Assembly (NCBI RefSeq): GCF_025947305.1
Contig: NZ_CP110009.1
Location: forward strand, 1,488,001-1,552,000
Direction: 5' to 3'
Origin: Flavobacterium sp. N3904
Lineage (GTDB): Bacteria > Bacteroidota > Bacteroidia > Flavobacteriales > Flavobacteriaceae
DNA length: 64,000 nucleotides
The notes under the pieces were generated by a model that was given only the letters and a program-made list of their open reading frames with translations, ran no database searches and was not told the DNA's origin. Shown piece by piece: positions 23,718 through 33,406 of the stretch. The number at the start of each line of letters is the position of its first letter. Position 1 is the stretch's first letter. The translations under genes and the position numbers were made by a program.

Positions 23718-25310
23718 TTATTCCTCAAACAGCATCGTTGCCAGACGGTCGTCCCTTTGATAGACATCATCATAAAAATGAATAGCGCCTTCGTCATCTA
23801 CCCAAGCGGTAAAATAACCAATGTAAACGGGGATTTTGTTTTTGAGGGTGTACCAGGTTTCTTTGCCTTTGTGCATGGCGGCATCAATTTTTGCGGGGGT
23901 CCAGTTTTTATCGTCTTTTAGGATTTCATTAGCCAGTTCTACCGGTTTGGCAACGCGTATGCAACCGTGGCTAAAAGCCCTTTTTTCTTCATTAAACAAA
24001 TTTTTGGAAGGGGTGTCGTGCAAGTAAATAGAATTGTTGTTGGGAAATAAAAATTTCACTAATCCCAATGAGTTTTTGGAGCCCGGTTTTTGTCTAATGC
24101 CCCCATTATACCATTCCATATTGTGTTGGGAGAGGTAGTTTGGGTTTTTGGCTATACCAGGTTTAATTTCTTTTTTGATAATGCTTGTCGGAACGTTCCA
24201 ATAAGGACTAAAAACGATATAACGCATATCGGCACTAAAAATAACAGTCTTATTCATGTCTTTTCCAACGACCACATTCGATATCAAAACCGGTTTTCCG
24301 TCTTTGAAATAGGTCAGTCGGTAAGAAGGAATATTAACCACGATTAGTTCTTTGGCTTTAGCAACATCAACGTCAATCCATCGGCAACGTTCCATGTTTA
24401 CGGTGATAGTTTTAATGCGATCTTCAATAGGTACATTTAGTGATGCAATGATTTTTTTGGTAATAATTGGGTTCTCGAGTAGGCCGTTACGATTTTGGTA
24501 TTTTACGATTCCGGCAGCAAGAACGTCATCGTATATTGCACTTTTGGAGTCGGCCGAAAGGTCTTCAAAAATATACAACCGCTGTCTGATTTGTGCAATG
24601 GTCTGTGAAGAATCACCAAGTTTCAAAGCTGTAGTGCTTGAATCTAATGCTATCGGACTCCAGGAATTGTCTTTTTGTATTTTTCTGTATTTTTGAAGTA
24701 CTTCTTTCAGATTGTAATATTGACCCAATACTTCTTTCTCATTTTTATTGATTAGCGAAGGATTGGCAATAATAGAGTCTAAATAGCTGACATACGATTT
24801 CTTTTTTCGGGGTAAGTACCAACCCAATTCGGCAATTTTTTTGTCGTCTATTCCTTTTAAAACTTTTTGGGTATAAAAAAAATAAAGAGATGTAAGTAAT
24901 AATTCATTATTGACGGTAGCTTTTTGGTTTTCGGTTGCATTCAGGAAAAGGGCATCCAGTTTTTCTTTGTATGGGATGGTGGCTTTAATTCCGTCATCTT
25001 CCATATTATTCAATTTATTGTACAACAAATGACTTACTTCGAGCATGCCTTTGGTGTCAAACCAAATGTATTGATAGTTCCGTTTTTGATATAATTCAGT
25101 TGTTTCTTGTTGGTATTTTTTTAGTTCATGGTACTTTATAAAAAAGGAATTCACCAAGGTACTGTCAAATGGAGTCAGGCTTTGCACTTTTGAAGAGTAA
25201 CCGGAAGAAAGAGGTAGTTTTGAATTTTCGTCGGCTGTTTTTTTACAAGAAATTGAAGAAAACGAAAAGCAAAATGAAAATAGAATGAGCAATAAAACAG
25301 GTTTTCTCAT
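23718..25310 (-). CDS. L,D-transpeptidase lipoprotein (YcbB-like)
   Basis: A 530-residue envelope enzyme. The start at 25310 gives MRKPVLLLILFSFCFSFSSISC, a lipoprotein signal with lipobox Cys; an in-frame ATG 39 bases upstream would bury it. The middle has a peptidoglycan-binding-like segment (LKLGDSSQTIAQIRQRLYIFEDL near 240). The C-terminal half is the YkuD/L,D-transpeptidase domain: VNIPSYRLTYFKDGKPV, the catalytic block SHGCIRV with Cys450, and the preceding His. The layout matches E. coli YcbB/LdtD, which makes 3-3 peptidoglycan cross-links. It is a single gene. Confidence 0.92.
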   Translation of the reverse strand: MRKPVLLLILFSFCFSFSSISCKKTADENSKLPLSSGYSSKVQSLTPFDSTLVNSFFIKYHELKKYQQETTELYQKRNYQYIWFDTKGMLEVSHLLYNKLNNMEDDGIKATIPYKEKLDALFLNATENQKATVNNELLLTSLYFFYTQKVLKGIDDKKIAELGWYLPRKKKSYVSYLDSIIANPSLINKNEKEVLGQYYNLKEVLQKYRKIQKDNSWSPIALDSSTTALKLGDSSQTIAQIRQRLYIFEDLSADSKSAIYDDVLAAGIVKYQNRNGLLENPIITKKIIASLNVPIEDRIKTITVNMERCRWIDVDVAKAKELIVVNIPSYRLTYFKDGKPVLISNVVVGKDMNKTVIFSADMRYIVFSPYWNVPTSIIKKEIKPGIAKNPNYLSQHNMEWYNGGIRQKPGSKNSLGLVKFLFPNNNSIYLHDTPSKNLFNEEKRAFSHGCIRVAKPVELANEILKDDKNWTPAKIDAAMHKGKETWYTLKNKIPVYIGYFTAWVDDEGAIHFYDDVYQRDDRLATMLFEE

Positions 25311-25492
25311 AATGAATGGGTTTAATAGGAGGCAACTATAAATATACAAAAACGGAGTTTAAAAGGAGAATGGAGATTAAAAATAATTTTAGTATTGAAA
25401 AAAAATAGAAACAAATCAATTCTTGTTATAGTTTTTTTTGGCTTTTCTTTATTTTAACTATCTTTATATAATTAACATAAAAATAGACAATT

Positions 25493-27967
25493 ATGAACGA
25501 TAATCTGCAATCGGTTCCTTTTTTCAAAAAGGGGATGGTAAAAAAAATGGTTAAGTGGATTGTGTTTTTTATAATTGGTATTTTGTTGTTATTGATGCTA
25601 AGTACTGCTTGCCTGTATTATTATTTCAGTCATCACAAAGCCAAAATAATTACCGAAATCAATCAGAAAATAGATGAAAACATAAAAGGTACGGTGACAA
25701 TTGGCGATATCGGTTACAAACTTTTTACAGGCTTTCCCAATTTTGCCGTAACCCTAAATAACGTTGTGGTAAAAGACAGTTTGTGGGCGCAGCACAAACA
25801 CACGTTACTGCTTGCCAAAGAAGTTGAGGTACACATCAACCTGAAAACATTATACGATCAGGACGAAGTGGATATTGAAAAAATTCAGATCAATGATGCA
25901 ACAGTAAATATTTTTAAAGAAAAGAACGGCTACACCAATTTGGATATTTTCAAACCAAAACCCAAAGACACGATTACAAAAAAAAAATTCAAAACGGTTT
26001 TGGAGGAATTTGCATTGGATAATGTAGCCATAGTAGCCAATAATGAAATGACAGACAAACTTTTTAGTTTTGATGTCTCCTCGCTTGAAAGCAAACTAAA
26101 CTATACACCAGACGGGATTCAAACCGATTTGTACGTTAATACTTTTGCCAAAAGTCTGTCTTTCAAAATTTCCAAAGGCAGTTTTATAAAAGACAAAAGA
26201 GTAAAGGGAATGTTGGCTGTAGTGTATTCCAAAAGCAAAAACAACATTAGCATTGACACCAAAAACTTGGAAATCGGTGAGGATGATTTTGATATTACCG
26301 CTCATTTTGATTTGGGAAAAATCAATCCCATGTTTGGCATTTTTATAAAAACCGACATTCTATGGAGTGATGCCACGCGTTTATTGGACAGTCATATTTT
26401 TAAAATTTTAAACCATTATAATATTACCAAGCCCATTGCTGTAACGTGTTCTATAAAAGGGAGTTTGGTTGCCAAGGGAAATCCGGAAATTATTGTAAAA
26501 GCAATCATAAAAAACAATACGCTCGAAACACCGGATGGCGAAGTAACCGATTGTTCTTTTCATGGGGAGTACACCAATAATTTTAAAAATGGATTGGGCT
26601 ATGTTGACGAAAATTCGTCGGTGATACTGACTAATTTCTCTGGGAATTATGATGAAATTCCAATTGTGATTCCAAATGCAATGATTCATAATCTGACCGT
26701 TCCATCTGCAACTGGAGTATTTAAATCTCAGTTTAATGTTTCAAAACTGAATCAATTTGTTAATGAAAATTTTGTGGTTTTTTCTGATGGTGATGCCACC
26801 GTTAATTTAAATTTTAATGTCAATATTGTAAATTTAAAATTAAACAAGCCCACTTTTTCGGGCAGTGTTTTGGTTAAAGGAGCAACAATAAACTACAAGC
26901 CAAAAGATATCACATTGGCCGATACAGACATTCAGCTTAATTTTACGGATGAGGCTTTAACCATTCAAAAAATTAAATATACCAATGGGAATAACACCAT
27001 AATGATGGATGGTAAAATCGCCAATTTCCTGAATTTGTACTATAATGACCCCGCAAAAATGGTAGTAAACTGGGATATTTACAGCCCGAATTTTGATGCA
27101 CAACAGTTTCTAGCGATGTTAACGACCAATAAATCTGCAAAAGTAGTGGTCAAGGATACTACGACAAATCTTGTTTCAAACAAACTCCAGTCGATGCTAA
27201 AGAAATGCCAGGTTGTAATTAATGCCAAAGCAGATAAAATGTCGTACAATCATTTATTGGCAACTGATGTAAAGCTGAGTATTTTGCTTAACGACAACCA
27301 ATTATTTATTCAAAACGGTTGGATACAAAGTTCTGGAGGAAATATTGCATTTGATGCTCAATTGATTCCAACCAATACTGCTTACAATTTTAGCGCCAAT
27401 GCTACTATAAACATGGTTGATATACCGCAGTTTTTGACTTCATTTAATAATTTCGGGATAAAATCTTTTTCACCAAGTAACCTTAAAGGTAATCTTTCGG
27501 CCAAAACTAAAATGAGTGGGGCTATGACCAAAACAGGAGATTTAATAGACAGTTCATTAGATGGAAGCGTAAATTATTCGATAACAAATGGAGTGTTGTC
27601 CAATTTTGAACCCATTATGAAAGTTGGGCGATTTGCCTTTCCGAGAAGAAATGTTCAAAATATTATTTTTGATAATTTGACCGGGCAGTTTAACGTCTCA
27701 GAGAATAAAATAGTCATTGATAATTTCAAGGTCAATTCGAGTGTTTTGGATTTTAATATTAGTGGTATTTATTCTTTTGGGAAAGGAACAAATCTTGAAA
27801 TGACCATTCCGCTGCGCAATCCCGAGAATGATTATAAAATTACAGACAGCATCAAAAGGGCGAGAATAAGAGAACGCGGAATTGTACTGCATTTGGTAGC
27901 CATAGATGGGCCCGATAATAAAATACAAATAAAATGGGATAAAAACTGGAGAACCGAAGATCAGTAA
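25493..27967 (+). CDS. AsmA-family protein, paralogue 1
   Basis: An 824-residue protein with one N-terminal membrane helix (about 18-42, IVFFIIGILLLLMLSTACLYYYF) and a long beta-rich periplasmic body. The start KAKIITEINQKIDENIKGTVTIGDIGY and the C-terminal half with DIPQFLTSFNNFGIKSF, the FAFPRR motif and IPLRNPEND mark it as AsmA/YhdP-like. Family members form hydrophobic grooves thought to move phospholipids to the outer membrane. It is about the same length and closely similar to the protein at 29617-32085. It converges with a beta-barrel gene across a shared terminator. Confidence 0.88.
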   Translation: MNDNLQSVPFFKKGMVKKMVKWIVFFIIGILLLLMLSTACLYYYFSHHKAKIITEINQKIDENIKGTVTIGDIGYKLFTGFPNFAVTLNNVVVKDSLWAQHKHTLLLAKEVEVHINLKTLYDQDEVDIEKIQINDATVNIFKEKNGYTNLDIFKPKPKDTITKKKFKTVLEEFALDNVAIVANNEMTDKLFSFDVSSLESKLNYTPDGIQTDLYVNTFAKSLSFKISKGSFIKDKRVKGMLAVVYSKSKNNISIDTKNLEIGEDDFDITAHFDLGKINPMFGIFIKTDILWSDATRLLDSHIFKILNHYNITKPIAVTCSIKGSLVAKGNPEIIVKAIIKNNTLETPDGEVTDCSFHGEYTNNFKNGLGYVDENSSVILTNFSGNYDEIPIVIPNAMIHNLTVPSATGVFKSQFNVSKLNQFVNENFVVFSDGDATVNLNFNVNIVNLKLNKPTFSGSVLVKGATINYKPKDITLADTDIQLNFTDEALTIQKIKYTNGNNTIMMDGKIANFLNLYYNDPAKMVVNWDIYSPNFDAQQFLAMLTTNKSAKVVVKDTTTNLVSNKLQSMLKKCQVVINAKADKMSYNHLLATDVKLSILLNDNQLFIQNGWIQSSGGNIAFDAQLIPTNTAYNFSANATINMVDIPQFLTSFNNFGIKSFSPSNLKGNLSAKTKMSGAMTKTGDLIDSSLDGSVNYSITNGVLSNFEPIMKVGRFAFPRRNVQNIIFDNLTGQFNVSENKIVIDNFKVNSSVLDFNISGIYSFGKGTNLEMTIPLRNPENDYKITDSIKRARIRERGIVLHLVAIDGPDNKIQIKWDKNWRTEDQ

Positions 27968-27982
27968 TACTAGAATTTTTTC

Positions 27983-28026
27983 AAAAAAAAGGAGCCTTGA
28001 AGATATTTCCTCAAGGCACCGTTTTT
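27983..28026. terminator. bidirectional terminator between AsmA-1 and the beta-barrel gene
   Basis: GCCTTGA (27994-28000) pairs with TCAAGGC (28011-28017). T-runs lie on both outer sides (TTTTTTTTG on the minus strand, GTTTTTA on the plus strand), serving the two convergent genes. Confidence 0.75.
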
Positions 28027-28046
28027 ATTTTTGATATAAGGTTTTT

Positions 28047-28607
28047 TTAGAATTTTAATGAAGCCCCCAATTGAAAAACTTGACTTTTTCCTTCGTCATT
28101 GTAGTCACCGTCTTTAAAAACACTATTAAAACTGCTGATAAAACGACCGTTTATTGACAATCCAAACGGAAGATTCAATGAGGCACCAAAAGCCCAGGCC
28201 GGATTGAAAGTCTCAAAATCATCCTGTGGCGTGATAAGGGGACTATTAGAATCGGTTTTGTCGTTTATTTTAAAACCAAACTGTGGTCCTGTTTCAAAAC
28301 TTAGCAATTTTACGGCATAAACCTTAGCCAAAACCGGAACAGTAATATAATCAATTGTGTAATCGGCAAGATTGGTACTGAATTTTTCGCTAGAATATTG
28401 TATCTCTGGTTGTATAAAGAATACATCTTTTACAACTGGAATTTCATCATAAATACCTACATAATACCCTGTTTTAGAGGTTGAATCGTAGTAATCACCA
28501 CTTATTGTAGATAGATTTACACCACCTCTAATTCCGACACCTTGTGCTGTTGCGATAGACACTGTCAGTAAAAATGTGCTGAAAAGGATTGTTTTTAATA
28601 CTCTCAT
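28047..28607 (-). CDS. outer-membrane beta-barrel protein (PorT/OMP_b-brl_2 type), paralogue 1
   Basis: A 186-residue exported protein: signal peptide with core ILFSTFLLTVSIATA, then alternating strands starting GVGIRGGVNLSTISGDYY and ending in the C-terminal aromatic FQLGASLKF expected for outer-membrane insertion. FIQPEIQYSSEKF, FETGPQFGFKI and AFGASLNLPFGLSINGRF are shared with the neighbour at 28864. The family is the small eight-stranded OMP group of Bacteroidota; the function is unknown. It is about the same size as its tandem neighbour and probably arose with it by duplication. Confidence 0.87.
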   Translation of the reverse strand: MRVLKTILFSTFLLTVSIATAQGVGIRGGVNLSTISGDYYDSTSKTGYYVGIYDEIPVVKDVFFIQPEIQYSSEKFSTNLADYTIDYITVPVLAKVYAVKLLSFETGPQFGFKINDKTDSNSPLITPQDDFETFNPAWAFGASLNLPFGLSINGRFISSFNSVFKDGDYNDEGKSQVFQLGASLKF

Positions 28608-28800
28608 AATGTTGAATTTTGGTTTTTAAATAACTATTAGTTTAGTTTGGAGTCAAAATTATTGATTAATGCGGCGTTTCTTTTTATATAAAAAAGGAAA
28701 TATGTATTAAAATTTAATGATTTACATCACTTTTTAAAAATTGTATCTCTTTAAACGAACAGCTTTTTAATTCGAACGTTATTATAGTGAGAATAGTATA

Positions 28801-28839
28801 AAAAAATTGCCTTAAAGAATAATACTTTAAGGCAATTTA
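28801..28839 (-). terminator. terminator of beta-barrel paralogue 2
   Basis: A perfect 11-bp stem (TTGCCTTAAAG / CTTTAAGGCAA) with a 7-base loop and a T-run on the minus strand, about 25 bases past the stop at 28864. Confidence 0.8.
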
Positions 28840-28863
28840 GTATATAACGTTAGGTCTTCTTCC

Positions 28864-29397
28864 TTAAAATCGGAAACCAGCACCAATTTGAAATGATTGG
28901 CTTTTACTGGAGTTATCCACTATAACGTCTGTCAAACCAGTCATATATCGAGCGGTTATAGAAAGGTGCAAAGGAAGATTAAGGTTCATCCCAAATGCCC
29001 AAGAAGTAACAACACTTTCTGTTTTATAATTATTTAAATTGTCATTAATTGGGAAACCAAATTGTGGTCCGGTTTCAAAACTAAATAATTTAATCACATA
29101 TACTTTAGCCAAAATGGGTACAGAAAGGTAGTCTATTTTTGTATCGGGTAGATTCTTGGTAGAAAATCCTTCTTGTGAGTATTGCACTTCGGGCTGAATG
29201 AAAAGCAAACTTTTTATGATTGTCATTTCTTTGTTTACCCCTATAAATAAACCCGTTGTGGCGCTAGTGTTTTTAAAATTAGAACCAGTAATATCAGCAA
29301 AATTAGCTCCCGCTCTAATTCCGAAACTTTGTGCTGTTGCAGTACTTGATGCCACTACAATAAATGCACCTAATAATAAAATTTTTAATGTTCGCAT
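28864..29397 (-). CDS. outer-membrane beta-barrel protein, paralogue 2
   Basis: A 177-residue exported protein with a signal peptide (LKILLLGAFIVVASSTATAQ) and beta-barrel strands parallel to those of the gene at 28047: SFGIRAGANFADITGSNF, LLFIQPEVQYSQEGF, FETGPQFGFPI, AFGMNLNLPLHLSITARYM and terminal FQIGAGFRF. It has its own terminator and a 256-base AT-rich gap to its paralogue, so the two are separately transcribed. The role is unknown; structural or adhesion roles are common in the family. Confidence 0.87.
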   Translation of the reverse strand: MRTLKILLLGAFIVVASSTATAQSFGIRAGANFADITGSNFKNTSATTGLFIGVNKEMTIIKSLLFIQPEVQYSQEGFSTKNLPDTKIDYLSVPILAKVYVIKLFSFETGPQFGFPINDNLNNYKTESVVTSWAFGMNLNLPLHLSITARYMTGLTDVIVDNSSKSQSFQIGAGFRF

Positions 29398-29616
29398 AGT
29401 TGTTGTTTTTTAAATTAATTTGCCCTTTTTATTGGGTGTTAGCATATCAAATGTAATAAAATAGTATCAAAATTCACGAACTTACTTTAAAAAAAAGAGA
29501 ATAAACTAAATTTTAATTTAAATAATTGGGTACTTTTATTAGAAAATTTAAAACAACGAGTTAAAAAGAAAAGTTATTATTTTTTTTGACAATTGATTTG
29601 TATAAAAATATAAAAT

Positions 29617-32085
29617 ATGAGACAATCATTGGAAAAAGGAAAAGAATTTGTAAAAACGAATCGATTTAGAACAATCTTAAAAAGAATTGGGTATTTCTGT
29701 ATTGGTTTTATTGGACTATTACTTATCTTTTTTATTGGGTTACGAGTGTACTTTATTCAAAATAAGACAAAAATAGTAACCGAAATCAATCAAAAAATCA
29801 ATAAAAACATCTCAGGAAAGGTCAGTATTGGCGATGTAGGGTATAAGTTTTTGATCGGTTTTCCCAATTTTACGGTCGTACTCAATAAAGTGGAAGTACA
29901 GGACAGTCTCTACTCGATTCACAAAAGAAGTGTACTTACAGCAGAAGAAATTGAGGTAAGGCTAAATGTTTTTGCCTTAATACACAAAAAAGTGGATATC
30001 GAAAAAATAGTATTGATTGACACTAAAATTGATTTGTTTAAAGATAAAAATGGAGTTTCCAATTCGAATATATTTAGGGCAAAACCCAAAACAAAAGAGC
30101 CCAAGAGTAAAACCGAAACTGAAATCAATGAAGTAGCTTTTAAAAATGTAATCTTTATTTCCCAAAACTTACAAAGAAATAAATTATTTCATTTTGAGGT
30201 AGCCTCATTAAAAAGCAAAATAAACTACACTAACGATGGCTGGGAAACCGATCTTTTTCTGGATGTTTTTGCCAAAAGTATGGCGTTTAATACCATTAAG
30301 GGAAGTTTTATAAAAGACAAAAGGGTAAAAGGGAAACTCGCCGTTCAGTATTCTACAGAAAAAAATAGAATTGACGTCGTTACAGACGCACTTGGAATTG
30401 GTGATGATGATTTTGATATTAAAGCCAGTTTTATCTTGGATAAAGAGCATCCTATGATGAATATTAATATCAATACCCAAATTTTATGGTTGAATGCCGC
30501 TCGGTTACTGGATCCGCATCTTTTTAAAATTTTAAATCATTTCAACATTACAAAACCATTATTGGCAAGCTGTAGCATCAAGGGAGATATGAATGCAGAG
30601 GGCGATCCAGAAATTATTGTCGATGCTCAAATTAAAAACAATGAACTGATTTTTCCGGACGGATCGGTTACAGACTGTAATTTTATTGGAAAATACACCA
30701 ATAATTTTAAAAATGGCTTGGGCTACAATGACAGTAACTCGGCGGTAATTATTAAAAATTTTAGCGGAAACTATGAAGGTATTCCTGTAGTTATTCCAAC
30801 TGCTGCAATTAATAATTTAGAAAAACCTATTGCAACAGGAAACTTACATTCTAAGTTTGATGTGGAGAAATTAGGAAATGTTTTTGGTGATGATTTTATA
30901 AAATTTTCCAGTGGTACAGCCAATGTAGATTTGAAATTTAATGTAGATATTGTGGCCTTACGCATTTCCAAACCTCGTTTTACAGGCAAAGTAGATATCG
31001 AAAATGCAAACATGAATTATAGACCCAAAAATTTAATTTTTCAAACAGATATTCTTCTTGATTTTACTGATGAAGCATTGTTGATAAAAAATATTAAATA
31101 CCAAAGAGGCAAAAATATTGCTTACTTGGATGGAAGAATAGACAATTTTCTAAATCTCTATTATAATGACCCTGAAAAAATGGTGGCTGTACTCAATCTT
31201 AATTCCCCTTTTATGGATGTAAAAAAATTGATGGGAGTTCTTACTTATAATGAAAAAAAGGGCGATGTAAAAAAAGTAACAACTAAAGCCAATGCTAAAA
31301 AAAGAATGGATCTTGTTCAAAAATGTCAAGTAGTTTTGAATTTGAATCTTAAAAAGATGGTGTATTCTAATTTGACGGCTAAAAATGCAAAAATCATCAT
31401 CTCGGTCAATAATCGGCATTTTTATATCAAGCAAGGATCAATAGAAACTTGTGGTGGTAAAATTACATTTACTTCTCAATTAATTCCTCAGGGTGATTTG
31501 TTCGGTGTCAATACAAATGTAAATATCGCAACCGTTGATATTCCTCAGTTTTTAACCTCTTTTAATAACTTTGGGATTAAATCGTTTCAGCCAAGAAATA
31601 TAAACGGAAAGCTTTCGGCAAAGATAGATATGAATGCCCAAATTACTGCAGAAGGCGATTTTGTAGAGGAATCTGGAAGAGGAAATTTGCAATACGAAAT
31701 CAAAAATGGTTCATTGATTGATTTTAAACCCATTATAAAAATAGGTAAGTTTGCTTTTCCCAATAGAGATGTAAAACATATCGTTTTTAACGACTTGTCA
31801 GGGCGATTAAATATGAGCGGAAATTTTGTAAATATTGATTATTTTAAAGTAAGTTCGAATGTATTGAATTTTGATGTAGAGGGAATGTATTCTTTCAAGA
31901 AAGGAACCAATTTAGGATTGACGATTCCGCTGAGAAATCCAGAGGACGATTTTAAAATAAAAGATATAAAAGAAAGAGAAGCCAAACGTTACAAAGGGAT
32001 TGTATTGCATTTGCTGGTTGTAGACGGAAAAGATGGCGAAATGAAAATAAAAATGGGAAGTCTCCCGGATAAAAATACAAAATAA
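29617..32085 (+). CDS. AsmA-family protein, paralogue 2
   Basis: An 822-residue paralogue of the protein at 25493-27967. It has one N-terminal membrane helix (about 24-46) and then the same blocks in the same order: TKIVTEINQKINKNISGKVSIGDVGY, GSFIKDKRVKGKLAV, HLFKILNHFNITKP, DIPQFLTSFNNFGIKSF, FAFPNRDV and IPLRNPEDDF. A role in envelope lipid transport or assembly is inferred from AsmA/YhdP. The next gene starts one base after its stop, so the two are likely co-transcribed. Confidence 0.88.
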   Translation: MRQSLEKGKEFVKTNRFRTILKRIGYFCIGFIGLLLIFFIGLRVYFIQNKTKIVTEINQKINKNISGKVSIGDVGYKFLIGFPNFTVVLNKVEVQDSLYSIHKRSVLTAEEIEVRLNVFALIHKKVDIEKIVLIDTKIDLFKDKNGVSNSNIFRAKPKTKEPKSKTETEINEVAFKNVIFISQNLQRNKLFHFEVASLKSKINYTNDGWETDLFLDVFAKSMAFNTIKGSFIKDKRVKGKLAVQYSTEKNRIDVVTDALGIGDDDFDIKASFILDKEHPMMNININTQILWLNAARLLDPHLFKILNHFNITKPLLASCSIKGDMNAEGDPEIIVDAQIKNNELIFPDGSVTDCNFIGKYTNNFKNGLGYNDSNSAVIIKNFSGNYEGIPVVIPTAAINNLEKPIATGNLHSKFDVEKLGNVFGDDFIKFSSGTANVDLKFNVDIVALRISKPRFTGKVDIENANMNYRPKNLIFQTDILLDFTDEALLIKNIKYQRGKNIAYLDGRIDNFLNLYYNDPEKMVAVLNLNSPFMDVKKLMGVLTYNEKKGDVKKVTTKANAKKRMDLVQKCQVVLNLNLKKMVYSNLTAKNAKIIISVNNRHFYIKQGSIETCGGKITFTSQLIPQGDLFGVNTNVNIATVDIPQFLTSFNNFGIKSFQPRNINGKLSAKIDMNAQITAEGDFVEESGRGNLQYEIKNGSLIDFKPIIKIGKFAFPNRDVKHIVFNDLSGRLNMSGNFVNIDYFKVSSNVLNFDVEGMYSFKKGTNLGLTIPLRNPEDDFKIKDIKEREAKRYKGIVLHLLVVDGKDGEMKIKMGSLPDKNTK

Positions 32086-32086
32086 T

Positions 32087-32593
32087 ATGAAAGCACTATT
32101 TTTAAGTTTAGCAGTATTGACTTTGGTTAGTTTTGATTCTTTGCAGTATAAGGAAGCAGACGAAAAAGAACAAATAAACCAAACTCTTGATGACTGGCAC
32201 AAAGCGGCAGCCGACGCCAATGCCAAAGTGTATTTTGGTATGATGACCGAAGATGCCATTTTTATTGGAACAGATCCAACAGAGAATTGGGATTTGAAAG
32301 CTTTTCAAGCTTTTGCAAAGCCTTATTTTGATAGAGGAAAAGCTTGGAATTTTAAAGCAATAGAAAGACATATCTATTTGGATAAATCAGGGAAACTGGC
32401 TTGGTTTGACGAACTATTGAATACCCAAATGAAAATTTGCAGAGGATCTGGTGTTCTTATAAAAATGGGGCAAGAATGGAAAATAAAACACTATGTTTTG
32501 TCGATGACAATTCCAAATGACAATACCAATGAGGTTGTCAAAATAATCACTCCAATAGAAGATACTTTACTGCAAAAATTACAATCTAAATAG
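32087..32593 (+). CDS. exported SnoaL/NTF2-like protein
   Basis: A 168-residue protein. A short hydrophobic N-terminus (FLSLAVLTLVSF) suggests export. From residue 25 it follows the SnoaL-like/DUF4440 fold: EKEQINQTLDDWHKAAADANAKVYFGMMTEDAIFIGTD, then AWFDELL and a final WKIKHYVLSMTIP strand. Such domains bind small molecules or act as enzymes; no specific function can be given. It is translated one base after the AsmA paralogue 2 stop. Confidence 0.82.
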   Translation: MKALFLSLAVLTLVSFDSLQYKEADEKEQINQTLDDWHKAAADANAKVYFGMMTEDAIFIGTDPTENWDLKAFQAFAKPYFDRGKAWNFKAIERHIYLDKSGKLAWFDELLNTQMKICRGSGVLIKMGQEWKIKHYVLSMTIPNDNTNEVVKIITPIEDTLLQKLQSK

Positions 32594-32671
32594 CAATTTT
32601 TGTTTTTAACAGAAACTAAAGTTTTCGGTCTTATATAATTCCTTAATTTTGCCGAAAATAGCAATTAAATC

Positions 32672-33346
32672 GTGGGAAGTAAAAATAAATTAAAAAGATT
32701 CAAAGAAAACGAAACATTCCAAAATGTTTTTCAGCCAACAAGAGAAGAAGTTGTAGGGGATTTGTTTCCGCTAAAAGGCAAATGGAATTCGGATTTTTTC
32801 AAAAATGAAAATCCATTGGTGCTTGAATTGGGATGTGGTAAAGGTGAATATTCCGTTGGTTTGGCCGAAAGATATCCAAATAAAAACTTTGTTGGGATCG
32901 ACATTAAAGGAGCCCGTTTCTGGCGCGGTGCAAAAACGGCTGTGGAAACCGGATTGCATAATGTGGCATTTATTCGAACACAAATTGAATTAATCAACCA
33001 TATTTTTGCCGAAAACGAAGTCGATGAAATTTGGATTACTTTTCCAGATCCACAAATAAAATACAAAAGAACCAAACACAGAATGACTAATTCAGAATTT
33101 CTGCAATTGTATAAAAAAATCTTGAAAAAAGACGGTATTGTTAATCTTAAAACGGACAGTGAATTTATGCATGGTTATACGTTGGGACTGCTGCACGGAG
33201 AAGGGCATGAGGTTTTGTATGCCAACCATAATGTGTATGTAAACGAAGGAAGCCCTGAAGAAGTTACCGCTTTTCAGACATTTTATGAAAAACAATATTT
33301 GGAAATTAACAAAGCAATTACGTATATTCGTTTTAAAATTAAATAG
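32672..33346 (+). CDS. trmB: tRNA (guanine-N7-)-methyltransferase
   Basis: A 224-residue enzyme that makes m7G46 in tRNA variable loops. It shows the SAM-binding LELGCGKGEYSVGLA (about 50-64), FVGIDIKGARFWRGAKTA, the TFPDPQIKYKRTKHRM block that marks TrmB, and a C-terminal EVTAFQTFYEKQYL. The start is GTG at 32672; a TAATTTTG -7-like box lies about 20 bases before it. It is not overlapping its neighbours and is followed 60 bases later by the LysE-type gene. Confidence 0.95.
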   Translation: MGSKNKLKRFKENETFQNVFQPTREEVVGDLFPLKGKWNSDFFKNENPLVLELGCGKGEYSVGLAERYPNKNFVGIDIKGARFWRGAKTAVETGLHNVAFIRTQIELINHIFAENEVDEIWITFPDPQIKYKRTKHRMTNSEFLQLYKKILKKDGIVNLKTDSEFMHGYTLGLLHGEGHEVLYANHNVYVNEGSPEEVTAFQTFYEKQYLEINKAITYIRFKIK

Positions 33347-33406
33347 TTTTCAGTACCAGTTTTCAGTACATAAACTGAGACTGATATCTGAGGATGCATA
33401 CTCAAT

